A stretch of DNA of 64,000 nt from Pseudoalteromonas spongiae UST010723-006 (GTDB taxonomy: Bacteria; Pseudomonadota; Gammaproteobacteria; Enterobacterales; Alteromonadaceae), in the NCBI RefSeq assembly GCF_000238255.3, contig NZ_CP011039.1:3087001-3151000 (forward strand). Direction: 5' to 3'. The notes beneath the pieces are model-generated. The model had not been told where the DNA came from. It saw only the letters and a list, made by a program, of their open reading frames with translations, and made no database searches. Below, piece by piece: positions 24,697 through 33,218 of this stretch. The translations under genes and the position numbers were made by a program. How positions within the stretch are numbered: position 1 is the first letter of the stretch; each line of letters begins with the position of its first letter.

Positions 24697-26763
24697 ATGA
24701 AACTTTACTCTTTAATTCCGCTAGTACTGATCGCACCTTGTGCAATGGCAACAGATGCACTACTTGATGATATTGAACGCATTACCATTACCTCTCAACG
24801 TATTGATAAAACGCCTCTTGATGTTTCGTCGAACATCACCGTATTTGATGAAGAAACAATAAGATCACTTAATATTTCTAATCTCGATGAACTACTTAAC
24901 TTTGTGCCAAACTTTAATATGCAGGCCATTACCGGAGATTATGCTTATATCCAAGTGCGAGGACTGCCGCGAAACTACGAGCAATCTACCTTAAGCGTGT
25001 TTATTGATGGTGTGCCCTATTCTAGCCTCTACGGTTTAAACTTGCCGATGAATAACATAGCGTCAGTAGAAGTTATTAAAGGCCCACAAGGCAATTTATT
25101 TGGCCGCAATACCCGTGACGGCATCATAGTGATCAATACCAAAAAGCCAACGGATGATATCTCTGGCTTAGCTGAAGTCGGATTTGCAGAGCTGGGACAA
25201 ACCAGCATCAAAGGCAATGTCTCTGGTGCGCTTATTTCTGACAAACTTTGGCTTAATCTAGGCGGTAATTGGACAAAGCGTGATGGCACTGTAAACAACA
25301 CCCTGCTTAATAGCGATGTCGACCCAATCAATGAGTATGCAACCTATGCCAAGTTATATTTTGAAGCCGATAACCTCAGTGCTCGTTTATCACTCAATTA
25401 TGATGAAAAAGACAATGGCCTTGCTCCTTATGTAGTAGCGCAGCCACCCCTAGATAATGGCGACGATTTAGAAATTGGCCTAAATATCGAAAATGAGTTC
25501 AAGCAAACCAATATCGGTTACGCGCTATCTTTGGATTGGCAAATCAATCACTGGACGTTAAGCTCTATTACCAGCCACTTAGAGATCGACACTAAAGCGG
25601 TATTTGACGCCGACTACTCAGATCAACCATACGGTAGCTACCACTCAAGCATTCATGAAAAAGATCTATATCAAGAGTTTAAAGCAACATATCAAAGTCC
25701 AAATTCGGATATTGATTGGCTTCTAGGCGCGAGTTACAACCGAAATAAGCAAAATAATGCGAATAACTATCCACTGTTTGCTATGACAACACGCGCCAAG
25801 TTAGAGCGCACCAATCACTTAGCCTATGTTGACTTAAATTGGCAATTAAATGATGTACTGCAAGTACAAGTGGGAACACGTTATTTCAATGAAGATGTCA
25901 GCGCCGATACTCATTATGCCAATATGGGTTACCCTGTACCGAGCATTGAAACTTCGGCCAAAACGCAGCAATCAGACGACCGGTTTTTATCCAAAGCCGC
26001 TATCAATTACCAGTTCATTGATAATCAACGCCTTTATTTCAGCTATGGCCAAGGTTATTTAAGCGCAGGTACGTCTTGGTTAATGGAATATACCGATGAT
26101 ATTGGAATCCGTCACGGCATGGGATTAGACTACAAACCTGAACTCAGTAACAACTTCGAGCTTGGCTATAAAGCTGATTTTGATGAGTTGGCCACAAGCC
26201 TAGAGCTATCTATATTTAATACTGAGCTTAAAGATTACCAACATTTTCACGCCACCGTATTTGGTTTTTCACGTGTTACCAATATTGATACTGTTAAAAG
26301 CCAAGGCGCAGAGTTAAACCTCACCAGTCGCATACTTGATTCTGTTACGTGGCAAATGAGTGCAGGGTACAATAACGCACACGTTGAGTCCTTAAACACA
26401 CGCCACTCTAATTTAGATACTAGTAAAAACGATAAAATACCGATGACACCACGATACAGTGTCGCAAATAGTTTAATGTTCTCAAACCAGATTTCTTCTG
26501 ATATTCAGCTCGACGCGAGTATTAGCTGGCAACACTCAGGTGATCTTTATTTCGACTTTAAAGAAACACAAAAACAAAGCGCTAGTAATGTCTTTAATGC
26601 CAACCTAAGCCTTAATTTTCAAGAAGCTTGGACAGCATCGCTATGGGTCAATAACTTAACCGATCAGCGCGTTCAACAATTCAGAATAGTGATGCCAGGC
26701 AGTGCACTTGCCAATTACATCACACCTCGCCAAGTGGGCGTAACATTCGCGAGAAGCTTCTAA
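24697..26763 (+). CDS. TonB-dependent outer-membrane receptor
   Basis: From the ATG at 24697 the protein has 688 residues: a signal peptide (MKLYSLIPLVLIAPCAMA), a possible TonB box (about IERITITSQR), a plug domain (DELLNFVPNF; IQVRGLPRNY; VEVIKGPQGNLFGRNT) and a 22-strand-type barrel ending in aromatic VTFARSF. These receptors import ferric siderophores, heme or other scarce ligands using TonB energy. A TTG at 24685 would add four residues before the signal peptide and is less likely. The PchR-like regulator, the Fur-like box and the coupled hydrolase suggest a siderophore-type ligand. Confidence 0.92.
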   Translation: MKLYSLIPLVLIAPCAMATDALLDDIERITITSQRIDKTPLDVSSNITVFDEETIRSLNISNLDELLNFVPNFNMQAITGDYAYIQVRGLPRNYEQSTLSVFIDGVPYSSLYGLNLPMNNIASVEVIKGPQGNLFGRNTRDGIIVINTKKPTDDISGLAEVGFAELGQTSIKGNVSGALISDKLWLNLGGNWTKRDGTVNNTLLNSDVDPINEYATYAKLYFEADNLSARLSLNYDEKDNGLAPYVVAQPPLDNGDDLEIGLNIENEFKQTNIGYALSLDWQINHWTLSSITSHLEIDTKAVFDADYSDQPYGSYHSSIHEKDLYQEFKATYQSPNSDIDWLLGASYNRNKQNNANNYPLFAMTTRAKLERTNHLAYVDLNWQLNDVLQVQVGTRYFNEDVSADTHYANMGYPVPSIETSAKTQQSDDRFLSKAAINYQFIDNQRLYFSYGQGYLSAGTSWLMEYTDDIGIRHGMGLDYKPELSNNFELGYKADFDELATSLELSIFNTELKDYQHFHATVFGFSRVTNIDTVKSQGAELNLTSRILDSVTWQMSAGYNNAHVESLNTRHSNLDTSKNDKIPMTPRYSVANSLMFSNQISSDIQLDASISWQHSGDLYFDFKETQKQSASNVFNANLSLNFQEAWTASLWVNNLTDQRVQQFRIVMPGSALANYITPRQVGVTFARSF

Positions 26764-27929
26764 TGAGCGTCTCACAATCTCTGCAAATTGAGGGCTTTAT
26801 TGAACCTAAGTTCGAAAGCCTGCAACGTGCTTTTAATGCGTTATTTATTGAGCATGGTGAAACCGGTGCAGCAGTAGCTGTTTACCAAAATCAAAAGTTG
26901 GTTGCACATTTGTATGGCACAAACCAATCTCCTAATGGCGCGTGGCATAAAAGCCATAGAGTGTGCACTATGTCTAGCAGCAAAGGGCCATTGGCCTTAT
27001 GTGTTTTATTGTTAGCATCACGTGGCAAGCTGAATTTAGATGCACCTGTCGCTGAGTACTGGCCTGAATTCGCTCAAAATGGCAAAGGCGCAATTACCAC
27101 AAGGCATATTTTAAATCATAGTGCGGGATTGGCCTCAATAGCTAACACTAAACCCGGTGATATATTTGACTGGCAAACAATGACACAGGCACTGGCAGCA
27201 GCAAAACCACGATTTGCCGCAGGAGAAGCCTTGGTATATCACGCCTTAACCTACGGGCATTTGCTCGGTGAAATCATCTGCCGAGTGGATGGACGCATGC
27301 CCAACGCATTTTTCCAGCAAGAGATAGCAGCTCCTTTTGGCATCGATTACGCACTCGCACACAGCGATAATCAAATATCTCGAAACATCATTCCAACAAA
27401 ACAGTTTAGCCCGTTTGTGCTCAAACTAATGAGCCGCTGGCTAAGTAAAATACCGCATTGGAAATGGCAGTTTTTTAAACCTTGCAGCGAACACTACCAG
27501 CCAAACTCAGACCTCTGGCGCAGCAGTGAAATACCCGCAGTAACAGGGCAAGGTACGGCAGAGGGGCTCGCTAAGCTTTATGCCATTCTTGCGAATAAGG
27601 GCAGCTTAAATGGCAAAGAGTTATTTTCTCAACAATGGTTTGACACCACATTTAAAGTGCCACCAGCGAGGCTTGAGTTCATCTCCAAAGTTTATTGGGC
27701 AATGCAAAATGGATTTATGTTTAATGCGCCAGATATTTTCCCGATAGGGCCAAATAAACATGCATTTGGTCATTTTGGCATGGGAGGCTCATTTGGCTTC
27801 GCCGATTTAGAAAGCGGCTTAGCGATGGCTTATGTCACTGAAAAATACCATGAACCAAGCAAACACAATAACACGCTTATGGGACAACGCGCTGAGTCAC
27901 TGATTAACGCTATGTATCAATCTATTTAA
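26763..27929 (+). CDS. Beta-lactamase-fold serine hydrolase (family VIII esterase/AmpC-like)
   Basis: The 388-residue protein has the class C beta-lactamase/CubicO fold: the nucleophile motif S71-S-S-K74 (TMSSSKGPL), a tyrosine Y159 in the second motif region and a C-terminal FGHFGMGGSFG in place of KTG. Relatives are esterases and peptidases as well as beta-lactamases. There is no signal peptide, so it probably works in the cytoplasm, which argues against a resistance role. Its ATG overlaps the receptor stop (TAATG), so translation is coupled. Hydrolysis of an imported ester or lactone siderophore is a reasonable guess. Confidence 0.88.
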   Translation: MSVSQSLQIEGFIEPKFESLQRAFNALFIEHGETGAAVAVYQNQKLVAHLYGTNQSPNGAWHKSHRVCTMSSSKGPLALCVLLLASRGKLNLDAPVAEYWPEFAQNGKGAITTRHILNHSAGLASIANTKPGDIFDWQTMTQALAAAKPRFAAGEALVYHALTYGHLLGEIICRVDGRMPNAFFQQEIAAPFGIDYALAHSDNQISRNIIPTKQFSPFVLKLMSRWLSKIPHWKWQFFKPCSEHYQPNSDLWRSSEIPAVTGQGTAEGLAKLYAILANKGSLNGKELFSQQWFDTTFKVPPARLEFISKVYWAMQNGFMFNAPDIFPIGPNKHAFGHFGMGGSFGFADLESGLAMAYVTEKYHEPSKHNNTLMGQRAESLINAMYQSI

Positions 27930-27958
27930 AGGAAGTACCTAGCGTAAATACAAAGGAG

Positions 27959-27979
27959 CAGGCATATACCTTATGCCTG
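27959..27979. terminator. Possible weak bidirectional terminator
   Basis: An 8-bp inverted repeat CAGGCATA/TATGCCTG with a 5-nt loop lies between the hydrolase and the converging small gene. No T tract follows, so strength is doubtful. Confidence 0.35.
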
Positions 27980-27990
27980 TCGCTTAATTG

Positions 27991-28308
27991 CTAACGCGTC
28001 ACTTTTATAAAAGCGAAGCCCTCTGCAAAACTGGCAAAGTGCATTTTAGTAATGCAGCAATTTGCTAAAGCAAAAGCATGCTTTTGCAGTAACAGCGTAA
28101 ATTCTTCTAAGTTGAACGAATTTATCTGTAAAAGCTCGCTATTGCTGATAACACGATGGTAATTTCCGCTACTATCAATCACACCGTCATTTATCACTAA
28201 ACTACCCAGTAAATCCCGCATCTGATGCTGGCTTTCAACATATTCCAATTCATCGTCACCGCAATAATGGATCACTACAGGGTAGTTAAGCGTTGCTATT
28301 AATTTCAT
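27991..28308 (-). CDS. Small hypothetical protein, DUF4144-like
   Basis: A 105-residue cytoplasmic protein starting MKLIATLNYPVVIHYCGDDELEYVES. The opening, a strand followed by CGDDELEYV, resembles DUF4144 proteins of Vibrio and Alteromonadales; I recognise this only by pattern. It has three cysteines, two of them adjacent (NCCITKMHF). Its start lies 66 bp from the divergent GntR gene and the operator of that gene sits between them, so the two may be co-regulated. Function unknown. Confidence 0.55.
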   Translation of the reverse strand: MKLIATLNYPVVIHYCGDDELEYVESQHQMRDLLGSLVINDGVIDSSGNYHRVISNSELLQINSFNLEEFTLLLQKHAFALANCCITKMHFASFAEGFAFIKVTR

Positions 28309-28333
28309 TTTATTTATTGACTTAATTTCAAAC

Positions 28334-28372
28334 TGTATTAGTGTATTAATACACCTATAAATTACTAATACA
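28334..28372 (+). promoter_or_regulatory. Symmetrical operator cluster ahead of the GntR gene
   Basis: Outer half-sites TGTATTAG (28334-28341) and CTAATACA (28365-28372) form an inverted repeat around a perfect 14-bp palindrome GTGTATTAATACAC (28341-28354). The last half-site ends 2 bp before the GntR start codon. This is what an autoregulated YtrA-type GntR operator would look like. Confidence 0.65.
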
Positions 28373-28374
28373 CT

Positions 28375-28773
28375 ATGAGCATAGATTTAATTCATGCAAT
28401 TTACACCATAAACACCCAAGCATCGAGTGCGCTTTATCGTCAGGTGATGGAGCAAACCAAGCAGGGCATTCGTGCGGGATTGTTACAACCGGGGCAACAG
28501 CTGCCTTCGGTACGTGTAATGGCATCTAGCTTACAAGTAAACCCAATGACTATTTCTAAAGCATACTCGCAATTAGAACAACAAGGCGTGCTGGAAAAGC
28601 GAAAAGGCATTGGCATGTTGGTTGCCGAGCAACACAACATTAGTAATTACAGTGACGCGCTGCTCACTCAGCGCGATCAATTTGTAACGTTAGCCAAGCA
28701 GCAAAAGCTTTCTGACGACGCGATTATAACCCTAATACAAGATGCACTTTCTGCGCTAAGCAACAGGACGTAA
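28375..28773 (+). CDS. GntR-family regulator, YtrA subfamily
   Basis: The 132-residue protein has a GntR winged helix-turn-helix (about 15-80; LYRQVMEQTKQGIRAGLLQPGQQLPSVR in two parts, then VNPMTISKAYSQLEQQGVLEKRKGIGMLV) and only a short helical C-terminal arm. That length is typical of the YtrA subfamily, which usually represses its own ABC-transporter operon. An ABC ATPase starts 2 bp after it, and a symmetric operator lies directly upstream. Confidence 0.92.
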   Translation: MSIDLIHAIYTINTQASSALYRQVMEQTKQGIRAGLLQPGQQLPSVRVMASSLQVNPMTISKAYSQLEQQGVLEKRKGIGMLVAEQHNISNYSDALLTQRDQFVTLAKQQKLSDDAIITLIQDALSALSNRT

Positions 28774-28775
28774 CT

Positions 28776-29663
28776 ATGACTCAACCGATTATCACCATTG
28801 AAAAGGCCATCAAATCATACAAAAGCTTGCGCGTAATCGATAAACTGAATTGGCAAGTTAACGAAGGCGATATTGTTGGCTTACTTGGAAAAAATGCCGC
28901 CGGTAAAAGCACCCTATTAGAATCGATTATGGGCCTGCGCCAATTAGATCAAGGCACAATTAAACTATGGGGTTATGAATGGCATGAATTACCGCAAAGC
29001 AAAAAACAAAAAATTGGCTATGTAGCGCAAACCAGTTCTGCATTTGAATGGATGAAAGTAGCGCAATACACTGATTACATTAGTCAGTTTTTTCCATCGT
29101 GGGATAAAGCCTATTGCGAAACCTTGCTAAAGCGCTGGCGCATCAGCCATGATCAGGTAATTGGCAAGCTTTCTGGTGGCCAAAAACAAATGCTAGACGT
29201 GGTGCAGGCATTATCAATTCGCCCTGAACTGCTGATCTTAGACGAACCTGTTGCACACCTTGATCCCAATATGCGCCGCGCCTTTTTAAAAGAAGTGATC
29301 GATTTGTGCTGTGAACACGGTACTACGGTGATTTTTTCAACTCATATTGTGTCTGACTTAGAACGCATTGCCAATCGCGTTGCGGTACTGCAATTTGGTG
29401 TGATCCGCCACTACTACGAGCTTGATGCGCTCAAGGCAAGCATTGCCAAACTTAGCTTTACTAATAAATCAAAAGTTAACCTGCTGGAAAAAGACACGTC
29501 GATTAGCAGAGTTCAACAATTTGGTGACACAACCAACACTTGCATTATTGCACCATTGAAAAAGCCGATAGACGAGTGGTGTGCTTTTTACGATATTGAT
29601 GCCACGATTCAGCCAATCAACCTGGAAGACTGGTATTTGGAGGTGGCAAATGAGTTTGTTTAA
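28776..29663 (+). CDS. ABC transporter ATP-binding protein (YtrB-like)
   Basis: The 295-residue ATPase has Walker A GKNAAGKST (38-46), Q-loop region YVAQTS, signature LSGGQKQML, Walker B LLILDEPVAH and an H-loop (STHIVSDLE). A roughly 70-residue C-terminal extension follows. It is the second gene of the GntR operon and overlaps the permease gene by 14 bp. YtrA-type systems often respond to cell-wall antibiotics, or act on acetoin or peptides; the direction and substrate cannot be read here. Confidence 0.92.
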   Translation: MTQPIITIEKAIKSYKSLRVIDKLNWQVNEGDIVGLLGKNAAGKSTLLESIMGLRQLDQGTIKLWGYEWHELPQSKKQKIGYVAQTSSAFEWMKVAQYTDYISQFFPSWDKAYCETLLKRWRISHDQVIGKLSGGQKQMLDVVQALSIRPELLILDEPVAHLDPNMRRAFLKEVIDLCCEHGTTVIFSTHIVSDLERIANRVAVLQFGVIRHYYELDALKASIAKLSFTNKSKVNLLEKDTSISRVQQFGDTTNTCIIAPLKKPIDEWCAFYDIDATIQPINLEDWYLEVANEFV

Positions 29664-30921
29664 ATCAAACGCGTGGATTTTAATGCGCAGTGGCACAGTA
29701 ACACTGCCATTTATGCTTGTGCTTTCAGTTGTATTTAATGCGTTATGGCTACAAAAATCACTCGACCCAAGCACCTTTCGCTATGTAAAAACCTATTTGC
29801 TAATAACCTGTTTGCCATCACTCTTTTTTGGCTTTTTGCTGGGAATTGGGCTGGCAAAACTAAAAACGCATTACCTATGGGCTGTAAATACGCTTTACCG
29901 TTTCTCAATATTAAAAAGCGCACTAATTTTAGCGGTGATAGGCTCATTACTAATGAGTTCGTTTATTACATTAAGCAGTGAGCTTTCACTGCATTACATT
30001 TTAATACCGGTTAGCTTTGCAATTATTGGACTACTAGTAAATTCGAGTGGCTCAGTTGTACACAATATTTTGCGTAACGTGTTTAGCTCATCGCTATTAA
30101 TTTTAATGATGTTTGAAGCAACGCATGAAATAACCCAAATAATCATATTTGTAACAGCTTGCTACGCAATCTATAGCGCCTTTCAGTCACCGACTGGCAG
30201 AACTAAACTCAGTAAAACCCTGGTACCAACTGACCGCCAATCGGTCATTTGGTGGAACCAAAAATTAGCTACGTTTACCGCTAAATTTAAAAAGTCATTT
30301 AACAAAGATATCGCCTGGGCAGTATGTTACCCACAAACAAAAATTGGTTATTTAGGTGGCTATTTTGCCGCGATTTTTGGCTTTTTATTTGCGACCACAG
30401 ATAACGAAGTACTTATAAACTTTATGTTGTTATCGCTCGTACTCGGATGCCAATTTCCAGTTTATCAAGAGTTCAACCAGCTTAAACATCAAATAAAAGC
30501 AATCGCTCACTGCTTTGACAGCACCAGTCAGTTGATCAAACACATTATTTACACATTTGATAAAGTGGTATTGCGTAATACAGTGTTTATTTTTGCTGCA
30601 ATGGTTGCCATCACTTTATTTAGGCAAGATGCGCAAGCAGCTGTGAAAATCGCCTTTTTAACCGTATTTGCAACAACAATGTTTTTAGCGTTTGCGCCTT
30701 TATTAATCGTATACTTTTCAGGCTGTATAAATTTAAAGAATATCGCTCTTTTTGCAGTGATTTGTGTGTTAGAAGTTGGTGTGTTCGGACTAGTACATTA
30801 CACCAGTGAGCAGCTTAGTATTTATTTGATTTGTATTTTGGTTGCCTTAATTACTATTCCAATGCGGTATTTCACGCAACAATTGGCTATGCGTCAACCA
30901 CTTGAAAGAATTATCAATTAA
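29650..30921 (+). CDS. ABC transporter permease-type membrane protein
   Basis: From the ATG at 29650, which overlaps the end of the ATPase gene, the protein has 423 residues. It has about ten hydrophobic segments, including two close pairs near the start (LPFMLVLSVVFNALW; LLITCLPSLFFGFLLGIGLA) and a soluble loop around 190-230. No strong family motif is seen; position and topology make it the membrane partner of the YtrB-like ATPase. An earlier in-frame GTG would add 23 residues encoded inside the ATPase gene and is unlikely. Confidence 0.8.
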   Translation: MSLFKSNAWILMRSGTVTLPFMLVLSVVFNALWLQKSLDPSTFRYVKTYLLITCLPSLFFGFLLGIGLAKLKTHYLWAVNTLYRFSILKSALILAVIGSLLMSSFITLSSELSLHYILIPVSFAIIGLLVNSSGSVVHNILRNVFSSSLLILMMFEATHEITQIIIFVTACYAIYSAFQSPTGRTKLSKTLVPTDRQSVIWWNQKLATFTAKFKKSFNKDIAWAVCYPQTKIGYLGGYFAAIFGFLFATTDNEVLINFMLLSLVLGCQFPVYQEFNQLKHQIKAIAHCFDSTSQLIKHIIYTFDKVVLRNTVFIFAAMVAITLFRQDAQAAVKIAFLTVFATTMFLAFAPLLIVYFSGCINLKNIALFAVICVLEVGVFGLVHYTSEQLSIYLICILVALITIPMRYFTQQLAMRQPLERIIN

Positions 30922-31013
30922 CTTGTACTAGGTCAAAGATGATTGAATAAAATGCATTGTTCTATGTAATTCAATAAGCTAGAGTAAAACAAAAGTAGTA
31001 ATTATGTAGTACA

Positions 31014-31778
31014 GTGCAGTTTTTTCGATTTTTAAATATAAAAATTAGTTTAGCATTTGTTGCAGGCTGTTTGCTTTTAGCGCAACCCCTTGCGGCTGCT
31101 GAAAAAACGCATCCAATCACTTACTACACTGAGCTTTACCCACCTTCAAGTTATTATTACAACGATCAATTAATCGGCTTATCGGTCGATTTATTAAAGC
31201 TCATTTGGCACGACCAAGGTATCACCGAGCAACCTATATTAGTTGTGCCTTGGGCACGTGGCTATAAAGAAATTAGAGACAAACCAAATACGGCATTATT
31301 TGCCATGTCTAAAACAGCTGATCGTGCAGCAAAATTTAAATGGGTAGGGCCATTATTTACAGCAGAGTATTACATTATTGCGCAACCGAATAGCGGTTTA
31401 TTTATTACCGATATTTCGCAAGTCTTTGATAAATCTATTGCGGTTATTCGAAATGACGTAACGCAAAGTCTTATCTACGAAACGGATTTTCCACATCAAC
31501 AAATTCTTGCTGCTAAAAGTATGGCTGATGCGCTAGCTTTGTTTAAAGCAAAGCGTGTCGACCTATTAGCGATTTCACGCTCAGGGTTGAACGCTGCTAT
31601 AAAACAAAGAAAGCTTGGCAGCAAATTATTTCAACGTATTCTACTATTGAAAGTCGTTGATGATTACATTGCTTTTAGTAAAGACACACCTGATGAAATA
31701 GTGCAGGCATTTCAAACGAGTTTAAATAAACTAAAAACCCAACATTTGGCACTTAAGGAAGAATACAAGCTGAACTAG
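31014..31778 (+). CDS. Periplasmic solute-binding protein (SBP family 3)
   Basis: The 254-residue exported protein has a signal peptide (FVAGCLLLAQPLAAAEK) and the amino-acid-type family 3 binding fold: ITYYTELYPPSSYYYNDQLIGLSVDLL, then WARGYKEIRDKPNTALFAMSKTADR, and an FQTSLNKLK C-terminus. Many such orphan proteins in marine bacteria lack transporter genes; none is adjacent here. The start is a GTG at 31014, since the only nearby ATG (31004) is followed at once by a stop. It may form an operon with the prenyltransferase gene that starts 10 bp later. Confidence 0.82.
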   Translation: MQFFRFLNIKISLAFVAGCLLLAQPLAAAEKTHPITYYTELYPPSSYYYNDQLIGLSVDLLKLIWHDQGITEQPILVVPWARGYKEIRDKPNTALFAMSKTADRAAKFKWVGPLFTAEYYIIAQPNSGLFITDISQVFDKSIAVIRNDVTQSLIYETDFPHQQILAAKSMADALALFKAKRVDLLAISRSGLNAAIKQRKLGSKLFQRILLLKVVDDYIAFSKDTPDEIVQAFQTSLNKLKTQHLALKEEYKLN

Positions 31779-31788
31779 GAGTGAGCAC

Positions 31789-32688
31789 ATGAACAAATAC
31801 ATAGCCGCGCTGCCCGCCATTCGCCCACCATTTTTAACGTTAGCGCCGCTGTCGTGTTTAGTTGGACTTGCATACTGTACTTATCAAGGCATAACTATTG
31901 ATATGTTTGATGCGCTACTAAGCGTGCTGGGTGCAATACTCGCTGCAATTGCCGTGAATACCATCAATGAATATCAAGATTTTCAAAGTGGTTTAGATTT
32001 AAATACCACGCCAACACCTTTTAGCGGAGGCAGCGGTTTATTAAAGCAAAACCCAACTCTCGCTCCCATAGTTAAGCGATACGCTGTTGGCTCTATAATT
32101 GCGGTGATATTAATTGGTGTATTTTTTATTTTTCGCATTGGCGCTGCGCTTATACCAATTGGTTTACTTGGCCTATTGATAGTAGTGAGTTATACCAAGG
32201 TGCTTAACAAACACCCTTGGCTATGTTTTATTGCACCGGGTATCGGCTTTGCTATTCTAATGCCTGTTGGCGCATATTTAGTGCAAACGGGTAACATTAG
32301 TTACTCATTAGTCGCGATTAGTTTAGTGCCGTTTTTAATCACCAATAACCTACTGCTAATAAACCAACTACCCGACATAGTCGCCGACAAAAGCGTTGGC
32401 CGCAAACATATCGCTATTTACTATGGCGTTAACGTTGCTCGCTGGGTATTTGCGTTGTCATTGATTTCGGCATTTGCTGGCTTAGTGTGTTTAGTAATGA
32501 TTGGTCTTCTGCCTAAGCTTGCGTTAATCGCGTTACTGCCTCTCGTACTTTGTTTGCTTTCCTTGGTATACTTGTTCCGTTTAGGCGATAACATAGCACA
32601 GCATTTACCTGCGATGGGCATGATAGCTGCTGCGGCAAACCTTACGCCATTAATGTTATCTCTCGCTTTATTTATGAGTAAAAGTTAA
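31789..32688 (+). CDS. UbiA-family prenyltransferase, MenA-like
   Basis: The 299-residue integral membrane protein has about eight helices and the two aspartate-rich motifs of the UbiA superfamily: N-T-I-N-E-Y-x-D-x3-G-x-D (about 62-75) and DIVADKSVGRK (about 195-205). The second loop fits MenA-like enzymes that join a prenyl chain to 1,4-dihydroxy-2-naphthoate better than UbiA. No menaquinone genes lie nearby, so the acceptor is uncertain. It sits between a binding-protein gene and a YcxB-like gene, with short spacers. Confidence 0.82.
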   Translation: MNKYIAALPAIRPPFLTLAPLSCLVGLAYCTYQGITIDMFDALLSVLGAILAAIAVNTINEYQDFQSGLDLNTTPTPFSGGSGLLKQNPTLAPIVKRYAVGSIIAVILIGVFFIFRIGAALIPIGLLGLLIVVSYTKVLNKHPWLCFIAPGIGFAILMPVGAYLVQTGNISYSLVAISLVPFLITNNLLLINQLPDIVADKSVGRKHIAIYYGVNVARWVFALSLISAFAGLVCLVMIGLLPKLALIALLPLVLCLLSLVYLFRLGDNIAQHLPAMGMIAAAANLTPLMLSLALFMSKS

Positions 32689-32694
32689 ATACCA

Positions 32695-33189
32695 ATGACC
32701 ATTAGTTACCAATTCACGCTCGACAAAGCATACCTTGAAGAGTGTTTTGACGAATCACTGCCACACAGTCCTCACCAAACACCAAAATACGGCTTTGCAG
32801 GCAGTTTTATTGGCATTGGAATGGGGCTTATTATCTTTACCGAGATTGGTGGCGTAGCGCCTTACATTATGGTTGGTTTAGGCATTTTAGAATTTATCAG
32901 TTTCTACTATCGCCGTCCTTGGTGGCTTACTCGCCAGATGTGGAGCAGGGCATCGAATTCGACTGTCACCATTACCCTAAATGAAGATGGCATAGAAAGT
33001 AAAAACCCCTACACCGAATCACTGCTTGAATGGGATCAAATCAAAGAAATCATCCACACACCAAAAGGTATGCTTTTTGTTAATTACAAAGGCCAACAAA
33101 CTTATCTTTCAAAAGCGTTTATGCCAGAAGATAGCGAAAGCTATATTGAAAAGCAGATTGCCGTTTATAAGGTGAAAATAACGCGATAA
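32695..33189 (+). CDS. YcxB-like membrane protein
   Basis: The 164-residue protein has a short N-terminal cytoplasmic strand, two close helices (about 33-72), and a C-terminal beta-rich domain. That domain (TVTITLNEDGIESKNPYTES, then LLEWDQIKEI and YLSKAFMPE) is of the YcxB type. Family function is unknown. It starts 6 bp after the prenyltransferase stop, so they are probably co-transcribed. A hairpin terminator begins at its end. Confidence 0.78.
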   Translation: MTISYQFTLDKAYLEECFDESLPHSPHQTPKYGFAGSFIGIGMGLIIFTEIGGVAPYIMVGLGILEFISFYYRRPWWLTRQMWSRASNSTVTITLNEDGIESKNPYTESLLEWDQIKEIIHTPKGMLFVNYKGQQTYLSKAFMPEDSESYIEKQIAVYKVKITR

Positions 33190-33209
33190 CACAGCATTTG
33201 CTGTGTTAT
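33186..33209. terminator. Bidirectional hairpin terminator
   Basis: ATAACACAGCA and its complement enclose a 2-nt loop at the end of the YcxB-like gene, just before the end of the converging diguanylate cyclase gene. Only short T runs follow. Confidence 0.65.
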
Positions 33210-33218
33210 TCATTGGTG

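Noticed and set aside
26763..27929. A beta-lactamase giving antibiotic resistance
   Set aside because: The fold is right, but there is no signal peptide, the KTG motif is replaced by HFG, and the gene is coupled to a receptor. A family VIII esterase-like role fits better.
29581..29649. An earlier GTG start for the ABC permease
   Set aside because: It would lie fully inside the ATPase gene. The ATG at 29650 gives an ordinary membrane-protein start and a typical short overlap.
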